A stretch of DNA of 64,000 bases from NCBI GenBank assembly GCA_009360345.1, contig SPDP01000004.1:310001-374000 (forward strand). The letters run 5' to 3'. The stretch's first letter is position 1, and each line of letters opens with the position of its first letter. Origin of the DNA: Alcaligenaceae bacterium SAGV5. GTDB lineage: Bacteria > Pseudomonadota > Gammaproteobacteria > Burkholderiales > Burkholderiaceae_B. Below are positions 53,390-62,980 of this stretch, one piece after another. The position numbers and the translations under genes are program-made. The notes under the pieces are model-generated. The model had not been told where the DNA came from and searched no databases. It saw only the letters and a program-made list of their open reading frames with translations.

Positions 53390-54739
53390 ATGACGGCATC
53401 GATCGAGTTTGCCGACGATAGTCCGGCGTTTGCCAACACCCAGCGCTTCCAGGACGTCAAGGCCGCGGCGCACGAACACCTGCTGTCGCGTATCGAAGAA
53501 CTGGGCGCGGAGTTCGGGCGCTGGTCCCGGACCGCGATCCAGCAGTTCGTCGACCTGGAGGTCGACAGTTTCGTGCGCCTGCGGCGGGTTCCCATCAACG
53601 AAGCCGAACTCCGGCAGGTCGCGGCCTCGCTGACGAAGGAACTCGCCGGACTGGGGCCGCTGGAAGACCTGCTGGCCGATGCGGCCGTCGAGGATATCCT
53701 GATCAACGGCCACGACAATGTGTTCGTGTCGCGACGCGGGGTGTTGCAAAGGGAAGTCCTGCGCTTCAGCGACAACCAGCACCTGCTGCGTATCGTGCGC
53801 CGCATCCTCGCGCCGCTGGGCCGGCGGCTGGATGAGTCCAGCCCCATGGTGGACGCGCGCTTGCCGGATGGCGGCCGCCTGAACGTGGTCATCGAGCCGC
53901 TGGCGGTGGACGGGCCCATGGTGTCCATCCGGAAATTCCGCCAGGATCCGCTCAAGCCGGCCGACCTGCTGGCGCTGGGCACCTTCAACGAGGAAATCCA
54001 CCGCCTGCTGAGCCTGGCGGTGCGGGAACGCTGCAACATCCTGGTCTCGGGCGGGACGAGTTCCGGCAAGACCTCGCTGCTCAATGCGCTGGCGTTCTTC
54101 GTTCCCGAGACCGAGCGCGTGGTCACGGTCGAGGATACGGCGGAACTGTCGCTGAACCACCCCCATGTGGTCAGGCTGGAATCCCGCCAGGGCGGCTTCG
54201 ATGGCGCGGGCCACATCAGCATCCGCGATCTGATACGCAACAGCCTCCGGATGCGGCCGGACCGCGTGGTCGTCGGCGAAGTCCGGGGGCCCGAGGTCAT
54301 GGACATGCTGCAGGCCATGAATACCGGCCACGAAGGGTCGATGGCGACCATACACGCGAACTCCCCGCGCGAATGCCTGTACCGGATGGAGATGCTGGCG
54401 GGGTTCGCTGGCTTCCAGGGCAGCGAGGACAGCCTGCGCCGACAGATCGCCAGCGCGCTGGACTTCATCGTGCAGATCGCCCGCCTGTCCAACGGCCGCC
54501 GGCGCATCGTGTCGATCTCGGAAGTCACCGGCATGGGTGACAACGTGATCTCGACGCAGGAACTCTATCGCCACGAGAGTTTCGTCGGCCCCGATGGCGA
54601 AGAGAAAGACCGCTGGGTGTCGCTTGGCATCCATCCGCACACGCCCAAGCTGGCCAAGTACCGTGACCAACTGCGCGTGACGATGGCCCCGGAGCCGCCC
54701 CAGGGCGGCGGGGGCGGTTTCTGGTCCAGGGGGCGATGA
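53390..54739 (+). CDS. tadA: Pilus assembly ATPase TadA/CpaF
   Basis: Cytoplasmic hexameric motor for Flp secretion and retraction. The 449-residue protein has the N-terminal all-alpha domain (about 1-110), VEDILINGHDNVFVSRRGVL, Walker A ILVSGGTSSGKTSLLNAL (about 217-233), the Asp box VVTVEDTAELSLNHPHVVRL, Walker B MRPDRVVVGEVRGPEVMDML and the His box HEGSMATIHANSPRECLYRM. ATG at 53390 is chosen (GGAGAG 7 bases upstream) over GTG at 53384. Its stop overlaps the tadB start by 4 bases. Confidence 0.96.
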   Translation: MTASIEFADDSPAFANTQRFQDVKAAAHEHLLSRIEELGAEFGRWSRTAIQQFVDLEVDSFVRLRRVPINEAELRQVAASLTKELAGLGPLEDLLADAAVEDILINGHDNVFVSRRGVLQREVLRFSDNQHLLRIVRRILAPLGRRLDESSPMVDARLPDGGRLNVVIEPLAVDGPMVSIRKFRQDPLKPADLLALGTFNEEIHRLLSLAVRERCNILVSGGTSSGKTSLLNALAFFVPETERVVTVEDTAELSLNHPHVVRLESRQGGFDGAGHISIRDLIRNSLRMRPDRVVVGEVRGPEVMDMLQAMNTGHEGSMATIHANSPRECLYRMEMLAGFAGFQGSEDSLRRQIASALDFIVQIARLSNGRRRIVSISEVTGMGDNVISTQELYRHESFVGPDGEEKDRWVSLGIHPHTPKLAKYRDQLRVTMAPEPPQGGGGGFWSRGR

Positions 54740-55677
54740 TGTCGGCCCTGCTTCTTTCGGTCTTGTGCATCGCGCTGCTGCTGGTGGCGGCGGGACTGTG
54801 GCTGTGGCAGAGCGCGAGCGAGCGGGGACGCCGGCAGGCGACCAGCGCCTTCGTCGAGGAACAGCTCAGCCGGTCCTTCGACCCCACCCGCGCGGTGGTG
54901 GCCGCGGCCCAGCAGCTCTACCCGCCCGTGCGCCCTCGGGGCGTGCGCGGGCGATTCCAGAACATGCTGCTTCGTGCCGGCGTCGAGCCCGGCCCCGCTT
55001 TCTACGGCCCCTGGCTCGCGGCGCTGGTGGCCATGCCTGTATTGGCCCTGCTGTTCAGCGGTGGTCTGGCTGCGATGGTGATGCTCGTCCTGGTGGTGCT
55101 GGCGGTCCTGTTCCAGCTCTGGTGGCGGGCGGACAAGCGCCGGCAGAAAATGGTGCGGCAGTTGCCGGGTTTCATCGATGCCCTGGTGCGGCTCATCACC
55201 ATCGGCAACAGCCTGGGATCGGCTTTCCAGACCGCGGTTTCCTCGGTCGATGCGCCCTTGTTCGAGGTGCTCGAGCGGGCCAATCAATTGAACCGGGCGG
55301 GCATGGAACTGGATGCTTCACTGGTGCATGCCGCCAGGCTCTATCGTTCCTATGAACTGGAACTGGTCGCCGCCGTGATCGGCGTGGCACTGCGTTTCGG
55401 TGGCCGCAGCGATGTGGTGCTGGAACGCATGGCGTCTTTCATGCGCGACTTGCAGCAAGCGCGAGAGGAGTTGCACGCGCTCTCCGCCGAAGTCCGGTTG
55501 TCGGCCTGGATCCTGGGGCTGCTGCCGATTTTCGTCGCCGGGTTCATCGTCATCTTCAACAACGCCATGTTCGTGGGCATGTGGACCGACCCGGTTGGCC
55601 AGAAGATGCTGATGGGCGCTTTCGCTCTGCAACTGGTCGGCTCTTTCTGGCTGTACCGCATGGCCAAATCGGTTTGA
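54736..55677 (+). CDS. tadB: Pilus assembly platform protein TadB
   Basis: A 313-residue inner-membrane protein with a T2SSF-type domain (about 145-270) containing RQLPGFIDALVRLITIGNSLG, FQTAVSSV and VIGVALRFGGRSDVVLERMAS. Hydrophobic spans lie at the N-terminus, at about 90-130 in two segments, and at the end. With TadC it forms the inner-membrane platform that TadA drives. ATGATG at 54736 gives two possible starts; the first overlaps the tadA stop. Confidence 0.94.
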   Translation: MMSALLLSVLCIALLLVAAGLWLWQSASERGRRQATSAFVEEQLSRSFDPTRAVVAAAQQLYPPVRPRGVRGRFQNMLLRAGVEPGPAFYGPWLAALVAMPVLALLFSGGLAAMVMLVLVVLAVLFQLWWRADKRRQKMVRQLPGFIDALVRLITIGNSLGSAFQTAVSSVDAPLFEVLERANQLNRAGMELDASLVHAARLYRSYELELVAAVIGVALRFGGRSDVVLERMASFMRDLQQAREELHALSAEVRLSAWILGLLPIFVAGFIVIFNNAMFVGMWTDPVGQKMLMGAFALQLVGSFWLYRMAKSV

Positions 55678-55681
55678 AGCT

Positions 55682-56650
55682 ATGTCTACACAATTATTGA
55701 CCGTTGCTTCCCTGGTTCTGTTCGCCGCCGCCGCGTTGCTGGTGGGCGTGGCGGTCTTGATCCGCGGCTCGCGGCAGAGTCGAAGCCGCCTGGTCGTGGA
55801 CAGCGCCATCACCGCGCGGACCAATCCCGTGCTGGAGGACGCCCTTGCCAATGTGGCGTCGCCTGTCCGGCGAGGCCGGGTGAGCGCCATGTTCGATGGC
55901 GCGGCGCAATTGGGCGAGAAATGGGAACGGGGGCGGCTGGGCAACTATCTGCTCGAGGCCGAGGACCGGCAGTTGATCGATCGCTGCGGCTTCGGCGACC
56001 AGGGACGGGCGCGCTCGCTGTTCATCTTCGCGCGTGTCGTGCTGGCCATCGTCGTGCCTGTCCTGGCTTGGACGCTCGGCGGCGGCGGTGCATTCGGCAC
56101 GATGCTTTCCCTGTTCCTGGGGTTCGCGCTCGGCTACATGGTGCCAAAGTGGGCGCTTCGCCGGGTGGCCGCTTCGCGTGGCCGCAGGGCCAAGGAAGAA
56201 CTGCCGTTGTTGATCGATTTGCTGCGCTTGCTGCAAGGCGTGGGCTTGTCGATCGACCAGAGCCTGCATGTGATCGTCACCGAGTTCCGCATGGTGTTGC
56301 CGGTACTGGCAGTCGAACTGGAGATCGCCGTCAACCAGCATGCCCGGGGCCTGTCCCGCGAGCAGTCGTTGCAGCGGTTGGCCACCGGCTTCGGCAACGA
56401 GGATCTGGCGGCCGTGGCGCGGCTGATCGTCCAGGTGGACCGGCACGGCGGCGCGGTCCAGGAGCCCCTCAAGCAGTTTTCCGAGCGTGTGCGCGAGCAG
56501 CGGCGGATGGAGTTGAAGGAGCGCGTCGGCAAGCTGACGGTCAAGATGACCGGCGTGATGGTGCTGACGCTGCTGCCCGCCCTCATCATCGTTACGGGTG
56601 GGGCGGGTTTCCTGGCCGTTTTCCGCGGTCTGGCGAGAATGGGAGGCTGA
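55682..56650 (+). CDS. tadC: Pilus assembly platform protein TadC
   Basis: A 322-residue inner-membrane protein with the second T2SSF domain (about 170-290): RAKEELPLLIDLLRLLQGVG and LSIDQSLHVIVTEFRMVLPV, then GNEDLAAVARLIVQVDRHGG and FSERVREQRRMELKERVGKL. A hydrophobic span VMVLTLLPALIIVTGGAGFL closes the protein. It starts 4 bases after the tadB stop, and the next gene starts 1 base after its own stop, so coupling is tight. Confidence 0.94.
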   Translation: MSTQLLTVASLVLFAAAALLVGVAVLIRGSRQSRSRLVVDSAITARTNPVLEDALANVASPVRRGRVSAMFDGAAQLGEKWERGRLGNYLLEAEDRQLIDRCGFGDQGRARSLFIFARVVLAIVVPVLAWTLGGGGAFGTMLSLFLGFALGYMVPKWALRRVAASRGRRAKEELPLLIDLLRLLQGVGLSIDQSLHVIVTEFRMVLPVLAVELEIAVNQHARGLSREQSLQRLATGFGNEDLAAVARLIVQVDRHGGAVQEPLKQFSERVREQRRMELKERVGKLTVKMTGVMVLTLLPALIIVTGGAGFLAVFRGLARMGG

Positions 56651-56651
56651 T

Positions 56652-57680
56652 ATGACCGGGTCGATTCATTGCCCGGCGCGCGTGGCCGGGTTGCTCGGGG
56701 TTGCGCTGCTGGCGGCGGGGTGCAGTTCCACCGCGCCCTCGGGCTACGGCGTGTCGGCGCCCAAGTTCAACGATGAAGCCATGATGCGCCAACAGGTCGC
56801 GAACGACGAACCCACGGTGGACAGCCGTGGCATGTATCTGTCGCTGATCAAGGAGATGCAGGCCAAGGGGTTGTACTTCGCGTCGCTGGCCCACATCGAT
56901 GCGTTCGAGCAGCGCCACGGAGTCGCGCCGGACGTCGAGCTGCTGCGGGCCCATGCGCTGCGCGAGGCCGGGCAGTCCGAGGAAAGCGCGGTGGTCTATC
57001 GCCGCTTGCAGAAGACGGACGTCGGCGCGGCCGCATCGCAGGGATTGGGGCTGTTGGCGGGAGCGCGAGGCGATTTCGCCGCCGCGGTGGTGTCGCTGCG
57101 CGAGGCGGCACGCCTCGATCCCACCAACGCGCTGATCGTCAGTGACCTGGGCTATGCCTTGCTGCGCAATGGGGAGACCGCCGCCGCCCGTCTGCCCATG
57201 GCACAGGCCGCCGAACTGGCGCCGGAGAATTCCAGGATCCTGGCCAATCTGGCCCTGCTGCTGCTGGTGTCGGGCGATGCAGGGCGCGCGGGAACCGTCA
57301 TGGACAAGGCGGGCCTGTCGCCCGATGCGCGCGCATCGGTGCGCAAGCTGGCCGACGATATCGTCCAGCGGGCGCCCCGGTCGTCCCGCCCGGTCGCGGT
57401 GGTCAAGGCCGATCCCGCGCCGGCCACGGCTCAGGTTCCGCCGCCGGTGGCCAGCCCGTTCCCGGTCTCGTCGGTCGCGCCTGAAATGTCCCGGGTGCCG
57501 GCGGCGGAGCGGGCCCCGGCACCGCCGAGGGCTTCCCTGGTCCGGACCGCCACGCAGCATGCGGTGGCCGCGGACACCGCGCGCGAACCCGTGGTGCGGC
57601 CGGTCGCCGCCCCGATCCTGCAGCCGGTACGTGCCCCCATGCAGTCCATGATGGACCGGTTCAACTCGGCCATTCCCTGA
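56652..57680 (+). CDS. tadD: TPR lipoprotein TadD
   Basis: A 342-residue outer-membrane lipoprotein with a signal ending LLAAGC (Cys24). Residues about 85-230 are tetratricopeptide repeats (ASQGLGLLAGARGDFAAAVV, ALIVSDLGYALLRNGETAAA, NSRILANLALLLLVSGDAGR) ending DKAGLSPDARASVRKLADDI, typical of TadD. The last 100 residues are an Ala/Pro/Arg-rich, probably disordered tail, longer than in most TadD proteins. TadD acts as a pilotin-like partner for the secretin. Confidence 0.91.
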   Translation: MTGSIHCPARVAGLLGVALLAAGCSSTAPSGYGVSAPKFNDEAMMRQQVANDEPTVDSRGMYLSLIKEMQAKGLYFASLAHIDAFEQRHGVAPDVELLRAHALREAGQSEESAVVYRRLQKTDVGAAASQGLGLLAGARGDFAAAVVSLREAARLDPTNALIVSDLGYALLRNGETAAARLPMAQAAELAPENSRILANLALLLLVSGDAGRAGTVMDKAGLSPDARASVRKLADDIVQRAPRSSRPVAVVKADPAPATAQVPPPVASPFPVSSVAPEMSRVPAAERAPAPPRASLVRTATQHAVAADTAREPVVRPVAAPILQPVRAPMQSMMDRFNSAIP

Positions 57681-57746
57681 CGCCGGCCCGCCGATACGAC
57701 CGGATCTTCTTCAACGATGACGAATACAAGTGGAATCAAGGCGATC

Positions 57747-58541
57747 ATGAAATCTACCAGCCATTGCCCGCACGGACAGTTCGCTTCCCGGCGCGCCAGC
57801 CGCTATCTGGTATGGGCCGCGCTGCTGGCGGCGCCGATGGCGCAGGCCCAGAACAATACCCCGGTGACAGGCTCCATGCTGCAAGAGACGCCCGAGCAAC
57901 GGGCGCGCATGGAACAGGCCGCGCGCCAGGCCCAGGCGGACGAGCAGGCCCGCCGCGCGGCGGCCGCGCAGCAGCAAGCCGCACAGCAGCAAGCCGCACA
58001 GCAGCAAGCCGCACAGCAGCAAGCCGCACAGGCTCAACGCGAGGCACAGTTGCGCGCCGCCCAGCAAAAGGCCGCATCGACATCGGCGGCCCCGGCCGCC
58101 GCGCGGCCCGCTTCGTCGGTCGTACGGCAGGTGCCCGGGCCGAGCCAGGCGCCGGCTGCCGCGGCCCAGGCGGCGCCTGTGGCGCCCGTGGCGCGCCCCC
58201 AGGTGGTGCAAGCGCCTGAGCAACGCGTGACCACCGTGGTCACGCCGCAAGCGGCCGCGCCCGCCCAGCCCGCGCCGGCCGTCGTGGCGCCCGCCGCCAC
58301 CGCGGCTGCGCCTCGGGCGACCCCCGTCGTGGATACGGCATCCGTTGCGCCGCAGGGCAAGAGCCGGCCCAACGGCGATGTGACGAGCGAAGTGCTGCGC
58401 ATGCAGGCCGAAGGGCGCCAGGCTGGCCAGGCGCTGCCCATGCTGGGCGCGACCGCGTCCCCCAGCTGGAAGCGCTACATCGAAAGCTATTCGCATGCCA
58501 TTCCCCAGTACTACGAGACGACCTCGCAGCCGAAGCAATAG
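57747..58541 (+). CDS. Gln/Ala-rich exported DUF3613-like protein of the tad locus
   Basis: A 264-residue protein from ATG 57747 (AAGG upstream); an ATG at 57717 would add 10 residues. A signal peptide ends near LLAAPMAQAQ. Residues about 60-100 are a charged Gln/Ala-rich coiled coil with four QQQAA repeats, then a Pro/Ala-rich linker of about 100 residues. The C-terminal GDVTSEVLRMQAEGRQAGQA and SWKRYIESYSH resemble the DUF3613 domain, found beside tadG in other beta- and gamma-proteobacterial tad loci. Function unknown; a periplasmic assembly factor is likely. Confidence 0.78.
   Translation: MKSTSHCPHGQFASRRASRYLVWAALLAAPMAQAQNNTPVTGSMLQETPEQRARMEQAARQAQADEQARRAAAAQQQAAQQQAAQQQAAQQQAAQAQREAQLRAAQQKAASTSAAPAAARPASSVVRQVPGPSQAPAAAAQAAPVAPVARPQVVQAPEQRVTTVVTPQAAAPAQPAPAVVAPAATAAAPRATPVVDTASVAPQGKSRPNGDVTSEVLRMQAEGRQAGQALPMLGATASPSWKRYIESYSHAIPQYYETTSQPKQ
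57969..58028 (+). repeat. Four tandem 15-base units in the DUF3613-like gene
   Basis: CAGCAGCAAGCCGCA is repeated four times without a mismatch, encoding (QQAAQ)-type repeats in frame. Because the unit is a multiple of three, slippage would change coiled-coil length without a frameshift. Confidence 0.9.
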
Positions 58542-58551
58542 GCAGGTTTTC

Positions 58552-60699
58552 ATGACACCGCATCGCCGTATCTCCTCGTTCGTTTCCGTTTCCCGGGCGC
58601 CTCTGGCGCGTCAGCGGGGATCGGTGCTGATCGCGGCCGCGGCGGCGATGCTGGTATCGGTCACCCTGCTGGCTTCGGCGGACCTGGGCTATCTCTTCTA
58701 CATGAAGCGGGAGCTCCAGAAGACCGCCGACCTGGCCGCGCTGGCGGGGGCCCAGCAACTGGAGCGCGACAGCTGCGTCGCCGCGGCGGCGGCCGCGCGC
58801 GGCAACGCCAACCTGAACCTGCAACGCTTCGCGCTGTCGATGGCATCGTCGCCCGCACCGGTGTGCGGCCGGTGGGATCCGAATCCGGACTCGTCCAAGA
58901 ACACCGTGCAGACCATGGAGGCTCCTTCCGAGGCCTACAGCGGCGACGGTGGCAAGAAGTATTTCGGTACGCCCAAGTCCTCGGTCGGCTTCAATGCGAT
59001 CAAGGTCGCGATCTCCCAGCAGGTCCCCATGGTGCTGCCGTTCCTGGGCAACCGCGCGCTTTATGCTGAAGCCATCGCCGTCCAGGAAGCGCCGGTCGCC
59101 TCCTTCTGGGTCGGCTCGAAGCTGGCGACCACGAACTCGCAGACCGCGCCGCTGTGCGTGCTGCTCCGGGTCGTGGGGGCGAACCTTTGCGAGGATCTCA
59201 GCATCGGGACCTATGCGGGGCTGGCTGGCGTGAAGATCACGCCCAGTGGGTTGCTCAAGCAACTGGGCATCCCGGTGGGCGCGGACCTGAGCGTGGGCGA
59301 GTTGAACAGCCTGCTGGCCGCCCGCAAGGTCGAACTCGGGCAGTTGCTGAACGCCATCGTCAGCCTGGCGAACCAGAACAGCCTCCTGGGCCTGAACGCC
59401 TCGCTGCTGAACTCGCTGACCGCCAAGCTGGGCGTCGATAAACTGTTGGTCCAACTGGGATCCAACAGCGTCGCGAATGGATTGTTCGCGATGATCCAGG
59501 CCCCCAGCGCCGGATCGGCGCTGAACGTGGACCTGGACGCGCTGGGCCTGTTGACCGCCGCGGTCGGCGTCGGCGTGTCCAATCATGCGGTGACCGTCAA
59601 CCTCGGGCTGCCGGCGGCAGTCAGTTCCGCCGTCGGGCTCAAGACCAACGTGCGCGCCAGCATCATCGAGCCGCCGTCGGTCGGCATAGGCGGTCTGGGG
59701 ACCAAGGCCTATACCGCCCAGATCCGCACCTTCGTCGACATCGCGACCGACGGCGGACTGGTCGGGGGGCTGCTGGGCCTGCTCGGCACGCAGATCAAGC
59801 TGCCCATCGTGCTGGACGTGGTCAGTTCACAGGGCACGCTCACGGGCATGAGCTGCACGGCGCCGGCCACGGCCACCATCAAGGTCGATTCGTCCATCGC
59901 CAAGCTGTGCATGGGCAAGATCAACGAGTCCACGCTGTGGTCCACGCATGACGTCTGCGCGACCGGCCTGCAGGACGAGACCTTCGTCAAGTTGCTGGGC
60001 ATCAATCTGCTGCACGGGCAGGTCAAGCCCGACATCCTGGCACAGGACCCGGTCTACACCACCCTGAAGGTGGACGAGACCAAGACGGTGGGCAGGAACG
60101 ACCTGCGCCTGGGCGACACCGTGCAGGACCTGATCAATCAACTGCTGGCCCTGCTGCTGGCCCAGTCCTCCGCGGGCGAGGGCGCCAAGCTCGAAGCCTT
60201 CCCGGCCGATACGGCCACGCAGGTGGCGGACAAGTACCTGAACCAATATGGCTACAACCCAAGCCTGATCGAACAGAAACTGCTCGGCGACGGCATCACC
60301 TGGCCCCGGCCATGCGGCCTGCTGGGCCTGGGAACCTGCCCCATGCCGACGCTCTGGCGCCAGACCGTCACGCCGCTGCTGGGGTCCTGCAACCAGGCCT
60401 GCATGCGGACCGAGCTGATCAAGTCCCTGCAGACGACCGCGACCAACGGCCTGCTGGGCGGCCTGCTCAACGCCGTGGGCGACCTGTTGGGAAGTTTGCT
60501 GGGAGGCGGGGGCGGCGGGCAGTCGCAGAACCTGCTGCAGGCCATCCTGAGTCCGCTGGTCGGCCTGCTCAAACCCCTTCTGAACGAGGTGGGCAAACTG
60601 CTGGCCGATCTGCTGGATGGCTTGGTGGGCATCAAGATCGGACAGACCGACGTGCATCTCATGTCATTGGAATGCGACAACGTCCGCCTCGTCTATTGA
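58552..60699 (+). CDS. tadG: TadG-like pilus-assembly membrane protein
   Basis: A 715-residue protein with one N-terminal span (VLIAAAAAMLVSVTLLASAD) following ARQRGS, and LGYLFYMKRELQKTADLAAL just after it, the TadG/TadE-family landmark. The large exported part (about 60-715) contains many Leu/Gly-rich stretches (LLGLLGTQIK, LLGGLLNAVGDLLGSLLG) and several Cys. No clear von Willebrand A domain is seen, although TadG proteins often carry one. It is the last structural gene of the locus. Confidence 0.85.
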   Translation: MTPHRRISSFVSVSRAPLARQRGSVLIAAAAAMLVSVTLLASADLGYLFYMKRELQKTADLAALAGAQQLERDSCVAAAAAARGNANLNLQRFALSMASSPAPVCGRWDPNPDSSKNTVQTMEAPSEAYSGDGGKKYFGTPKSSVGFNAIKVAISQQVPMVLPFLGNRALYAEAIAVQEAPVASFWVGSKLATTNSQTAPLCVLLRVVGANLCEDLSIGTYAGLAGVKITPSGLLKQLGIPVGADLSVGELNSLLAARKVELGQLLNAIVSLANQNSLLGLNASLLNSLTAKLGVDKLLVQLGSNSVANGLFAMIQAPSAGSALNVDLDALGLLTAAVGVGVSNHAVTVNLGLPAAVSSAVGLKTNVRASIIEPPSVGIGGLGTKAYTAQIRTFVDIATDGGLVGGLLGLLGTQIKLPIVLDVVSSQGTLTGMSCTAPATATIKVDSSIAKLCMGKINESTLWSTHDVCATGLQDETFVKLLGINLLHGQVKPDILAQDPVYTTLKVDETKTVGRNDLRLGDTVQDLINQLLALLLAQSSAGEGAKLEAFPADTATQVADKYLNQYGYNPSLIEQKLLGDGITWPRPCGLLGLGTCPMPTLWRQTVTPLLGSCNQACMRTELIKSLQTTATNGLLGGLLNAVGDLLGSLLGGGGGGQSQNLLQAILSPLVGLLKPLLNEVGKLLADLLDGLVGIKIGQTDVHLMSLECDNVRLVY

Positions 60700-60714
60700 G
60701 CGCGGGCGGCAACG

Positions 60715-62097
60715 ATGGAGGGCAACAGGCGTAGCGCCATGAAGACACGACCTTCACAAGATGATCTCGACGTTTACGTCTGGGAAGGCAAATCGGATAT
60801 CGCCGACCGCGTCGCACGGGCGCTGGCCAATTTCGACATGGACGTGATCCGCGCGGACAACATCGCCGTGTCACGCGATGTCACGAGCGTGCGCATGTCG
60901 GTGGCGATCATTTCGGTAACGGTGATCGACCGGCCGAGTTTCAGCATCAGCGACTGGCAGGCCGGGCATGGCATGCCGGTGGTCTGGGTGGCGGCCGAGG
61001 CCCGCAACTGCGACCCGCGCACCTATCCGCCCGAGTATTCCAACGTCCTGACGGCCGATTTCACCGCCGCCGAACTGCGCACGCTGGTGTTCAAGGTGGC
61101 GGGAGTGGTGCGGGAGCAGGGCTCGCGCGCCAAGGCGGCCGAGCCGCTCATCGCCACCTCCGCCTGCATGCGGGTCTTTCTGTCGGAGGTGGAGGCTTTC
61201 GCCGACTGCGATTCGACGGTGCTGATCCGGGGCGAGACGGGGGTGGGCAAGGAGCGGGTGGCCAGGCTGCTGCACGAGGGCCATCGCAGCTACGGGAAAG
61301 GCCCCTTCGTGGCGGTGAACTGCGGCGCGATTCCCGATGGACTGTTCGAGTCCCATTTCTTCGGCCACGCCAAGGGTGCATTCACGGGTGCGACCTTCGC
61401 ACACAAGGGATATTTCGAGCAGGCGCACGAGGGTACGCTTTTCCTGGACGAGATCGGCGACCTGCCGCTCTACCAGCAAGTCAAATTGTTGCGTGTCCTG
61501 GAACAGAGCAGCGTGACCCGGCTGGGCTCCACGGTCGAACTCCCGGTCGATTTCCGCCTGGTGGCCGCGACCAACCGCGACCTGCGTGAACTGGTGCGCC
61601 AGGAACTGTTCCGGGCCGACCTGTATTACCGCCTGGCGGTGATCGAACTACAGGTTCCGAACCTGGAAGAGCGCGGGGCCGTGGACAAGATCGCCATCTT
61701 CAAGGCTTTGCTGGGGCAGATCCTGCCCGAGCAGGAGGACGAGGTGCCGGATTGGCTGGCGGCCCTGGTCACGCGTACGCGCTTTCCGGGAAACGTGCGG
61801 GAACTGCGCAACGTGGCCGAGCGGGTGGGGGTGATGGTCAGGCAGTTCCGGGCCTGGGACAGGGAGCGGATCGGCCGCATTTTTGCCTCGCTGGCCGAAG
61901 GCGTGATACCGGCCAACGAGCGCAGCCCGCAGGAATTGGCCGAGCGCAACCGGATCGTCGGCGCGCTGGACGCCCACGGCTGGCGGCGCCAGGATACCGC
62001 CAGTTTCCTGGGAATCAGCCGCAAGGTGCTGTGGGAGAAGATGCGCAAGTACCAGATCGTCGGCCAGGACGCGGAAGTGGCGGGCGAATTGGACTGA
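60715..62097 (+). CDS. Sigma-54-dependent transcriptional activator
   Basis: A 460-residue bacterial enhancer-binding protein. An N-terminal domain (about 1-125) resembles a response-regulator fold but lacks an obvious phosphoacceptor Asp pattern. The AAA+ domain has Walker [10 protein letters not shown] (about 172), the sigma-54 contact loop GAFTGA (about 221), Walker [13 protein letters not shown] and arginine-finger region [20 protein letters not shown]-type HTH ends the protein ([20 protein letters not shown]). The start may instead be the ATG at 60739. Its place directly after tadG suggests it controls the tad locus through a sigma-54 promoter. Confidence 0.92.
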   Translation: MEGNRRSAMKTRPSQDDLDVYVWEGKSDIADRVARALANFDMDVIRADNIAVSRDVTSVRMSVAIISVTVIDRPSFSISDWQAGHGMPVVWVAAEARNCDPRTYPPEYSNVLTADFTAAELRTLVFKVAGVVREQGSRAKAAEPLIATSACMRVFLSEVEAFADCDSTVLIRGETGVGKERVARLLHEGHRSYGKGPFVAVNCGAIPDGLFESHFFGHAKGAFTGATFAHKGYFEQAHEGTLFLDEIGDLPLYQQVKLLRVLEQSSVTRLGSTVELPVDFRLVAATNRDLRELVRQELFRADLYYRLAVIELQVPNLEERGAVDKIAIFKALLGQILPEQEDEVPDWLAALVTRTRFPGNVRELRNVAERVGVMVRQFRAWDRERIGRIFASLAEGVIPANERSPQELAERNRIVGALDAHGWRRQDTASFLGISRKVLWEKMRKYQIVGQDAEVAGELD

Positions 62098-62208
62098 TTC
62101 CGGCAAAAAAGAGCTCAATAAAGAGCCCACGACGCCGTACTTTCATTAAAATCGGACACGCTTTGTTACGGCCTGTCCGACGAACTCGATATGACCAAGG
62201 AAGCTGGA

Positions 62209-62931
62209 ATGAAAATGAGGACATGCAGAATGTTCCGACAAGTGGGGATCGTACTGTTGTTTTCCGCGGCGTCCGTGGGGGCCTCTGCCCAGGTGGTCCA
62301 GAACACGACCGCACGGCCGTCGGCCGCCCAGGCCCAGACCCCGGCCCAGGCCGCGCAGGCCCGGCCTGTCGATGGCGGCCAGTCGGCTTCCAACAACAGC
62401 ACGATGGCGGAACTGCAGCAACTCATACAGAACCGCACGTTGAACGAACTGCGCACCACCTATAACGGCAACTACGGGGCGAGCCTGCTGTTCAAGGCGG
62501 ACGACCTGACGTATTACGTGGCGATGTTCCAGCAGAAGAATTTCTGGCGCGTGGTCAAGACCACGTCGGAGTCGCAGGCCGAGCAGACCTACAAGGCTTT
62601 CGTCGAGCAGACGGTGCAATTGGCCGATGTGGACATCCGCCGCATCAAGCTCGACGCCGAGCGTGCCGTGACCGAAAAACAGATCAGCGCCAACGAAACG
62701 CGCCTGAACGCGCTGCAGAACGACCTGAGCATGCAGCGCCAGCAGGAGCAGCAGGTGGCGGCCCGCCAGGAGCAGGCCCGCCAGGAGGCCGCCGCGCTGG
62801 CCAACGAGCGGCAGGCCGCGCGCGAGCAGCTCAATACCCTTCAGCGCCAGATCCGCGTGCTGGAGGAACAGCAGACCAAGCTGGATGGCTCCTCCGGCGT
62901 GACGAGCCAGGACGTCCGGCGCGGCCGCTGA
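62209..62931 (+). CDS. Exported coiled-coil protein (DUF2968-like)
   Basis: A 240-residue protein from ATG 62209, preceded by AAGGAAG. The signal peptide ends near ASVGASAQ. A central block LQQLIQNRTLNELRTTYNGN and YGASLLFKADDLTYYVAMFQ, then KNFWRVVKT, matches the DUF2968 family of beta-proteobacteria. Residues about 150-225 form a long Gln/Arg-rich coiled coil (LNALQNDLSMQRQQEQQVAA and on). Function unknown. Its position after the sigma-54 activator suggests association with the pilus locus; this is inference. Confidence 0.8.
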   Translation: MKMRTCRMFRQVGIVLLFSAASVGASAQVVQNTTARPSAAQAQTPAQAAQARPVDGGQSASNNSTMAELQQLIQNRTLNELRTTYNGNYGASLLFKADDLTYYVAMFQQKNFWRVVKTTSESQAEQTYKAFVEQTVQLADVDIRRIKLDAERAVTEKQISANETRLNALQNDLSMQRQQEQQVAARQEQARQEAAALANERQAAREQLNTLQRQIRVLEEQQTKLDGSSGVTSQDVRRGR

Positions 62932-62955
62932 GTCTGGACCGCCGCGCAGTGCCGG

Positions 62956-62979
62956 AACCGGGGCCCCAGGGCCCCGGTT
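62956..62979. terminator. Hairpin between convergent genes
   Basis: AACCGGGGCC (62956-62965), loop CCAG, GGCCCCGGTT (62970-62979): a perfect 10-base stem between the stop of the DUF2968-like gene and the stop of the convergent permease gene. It can serve both strands. Confidence 0.7.
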
Positions 62980-62980
62980 G

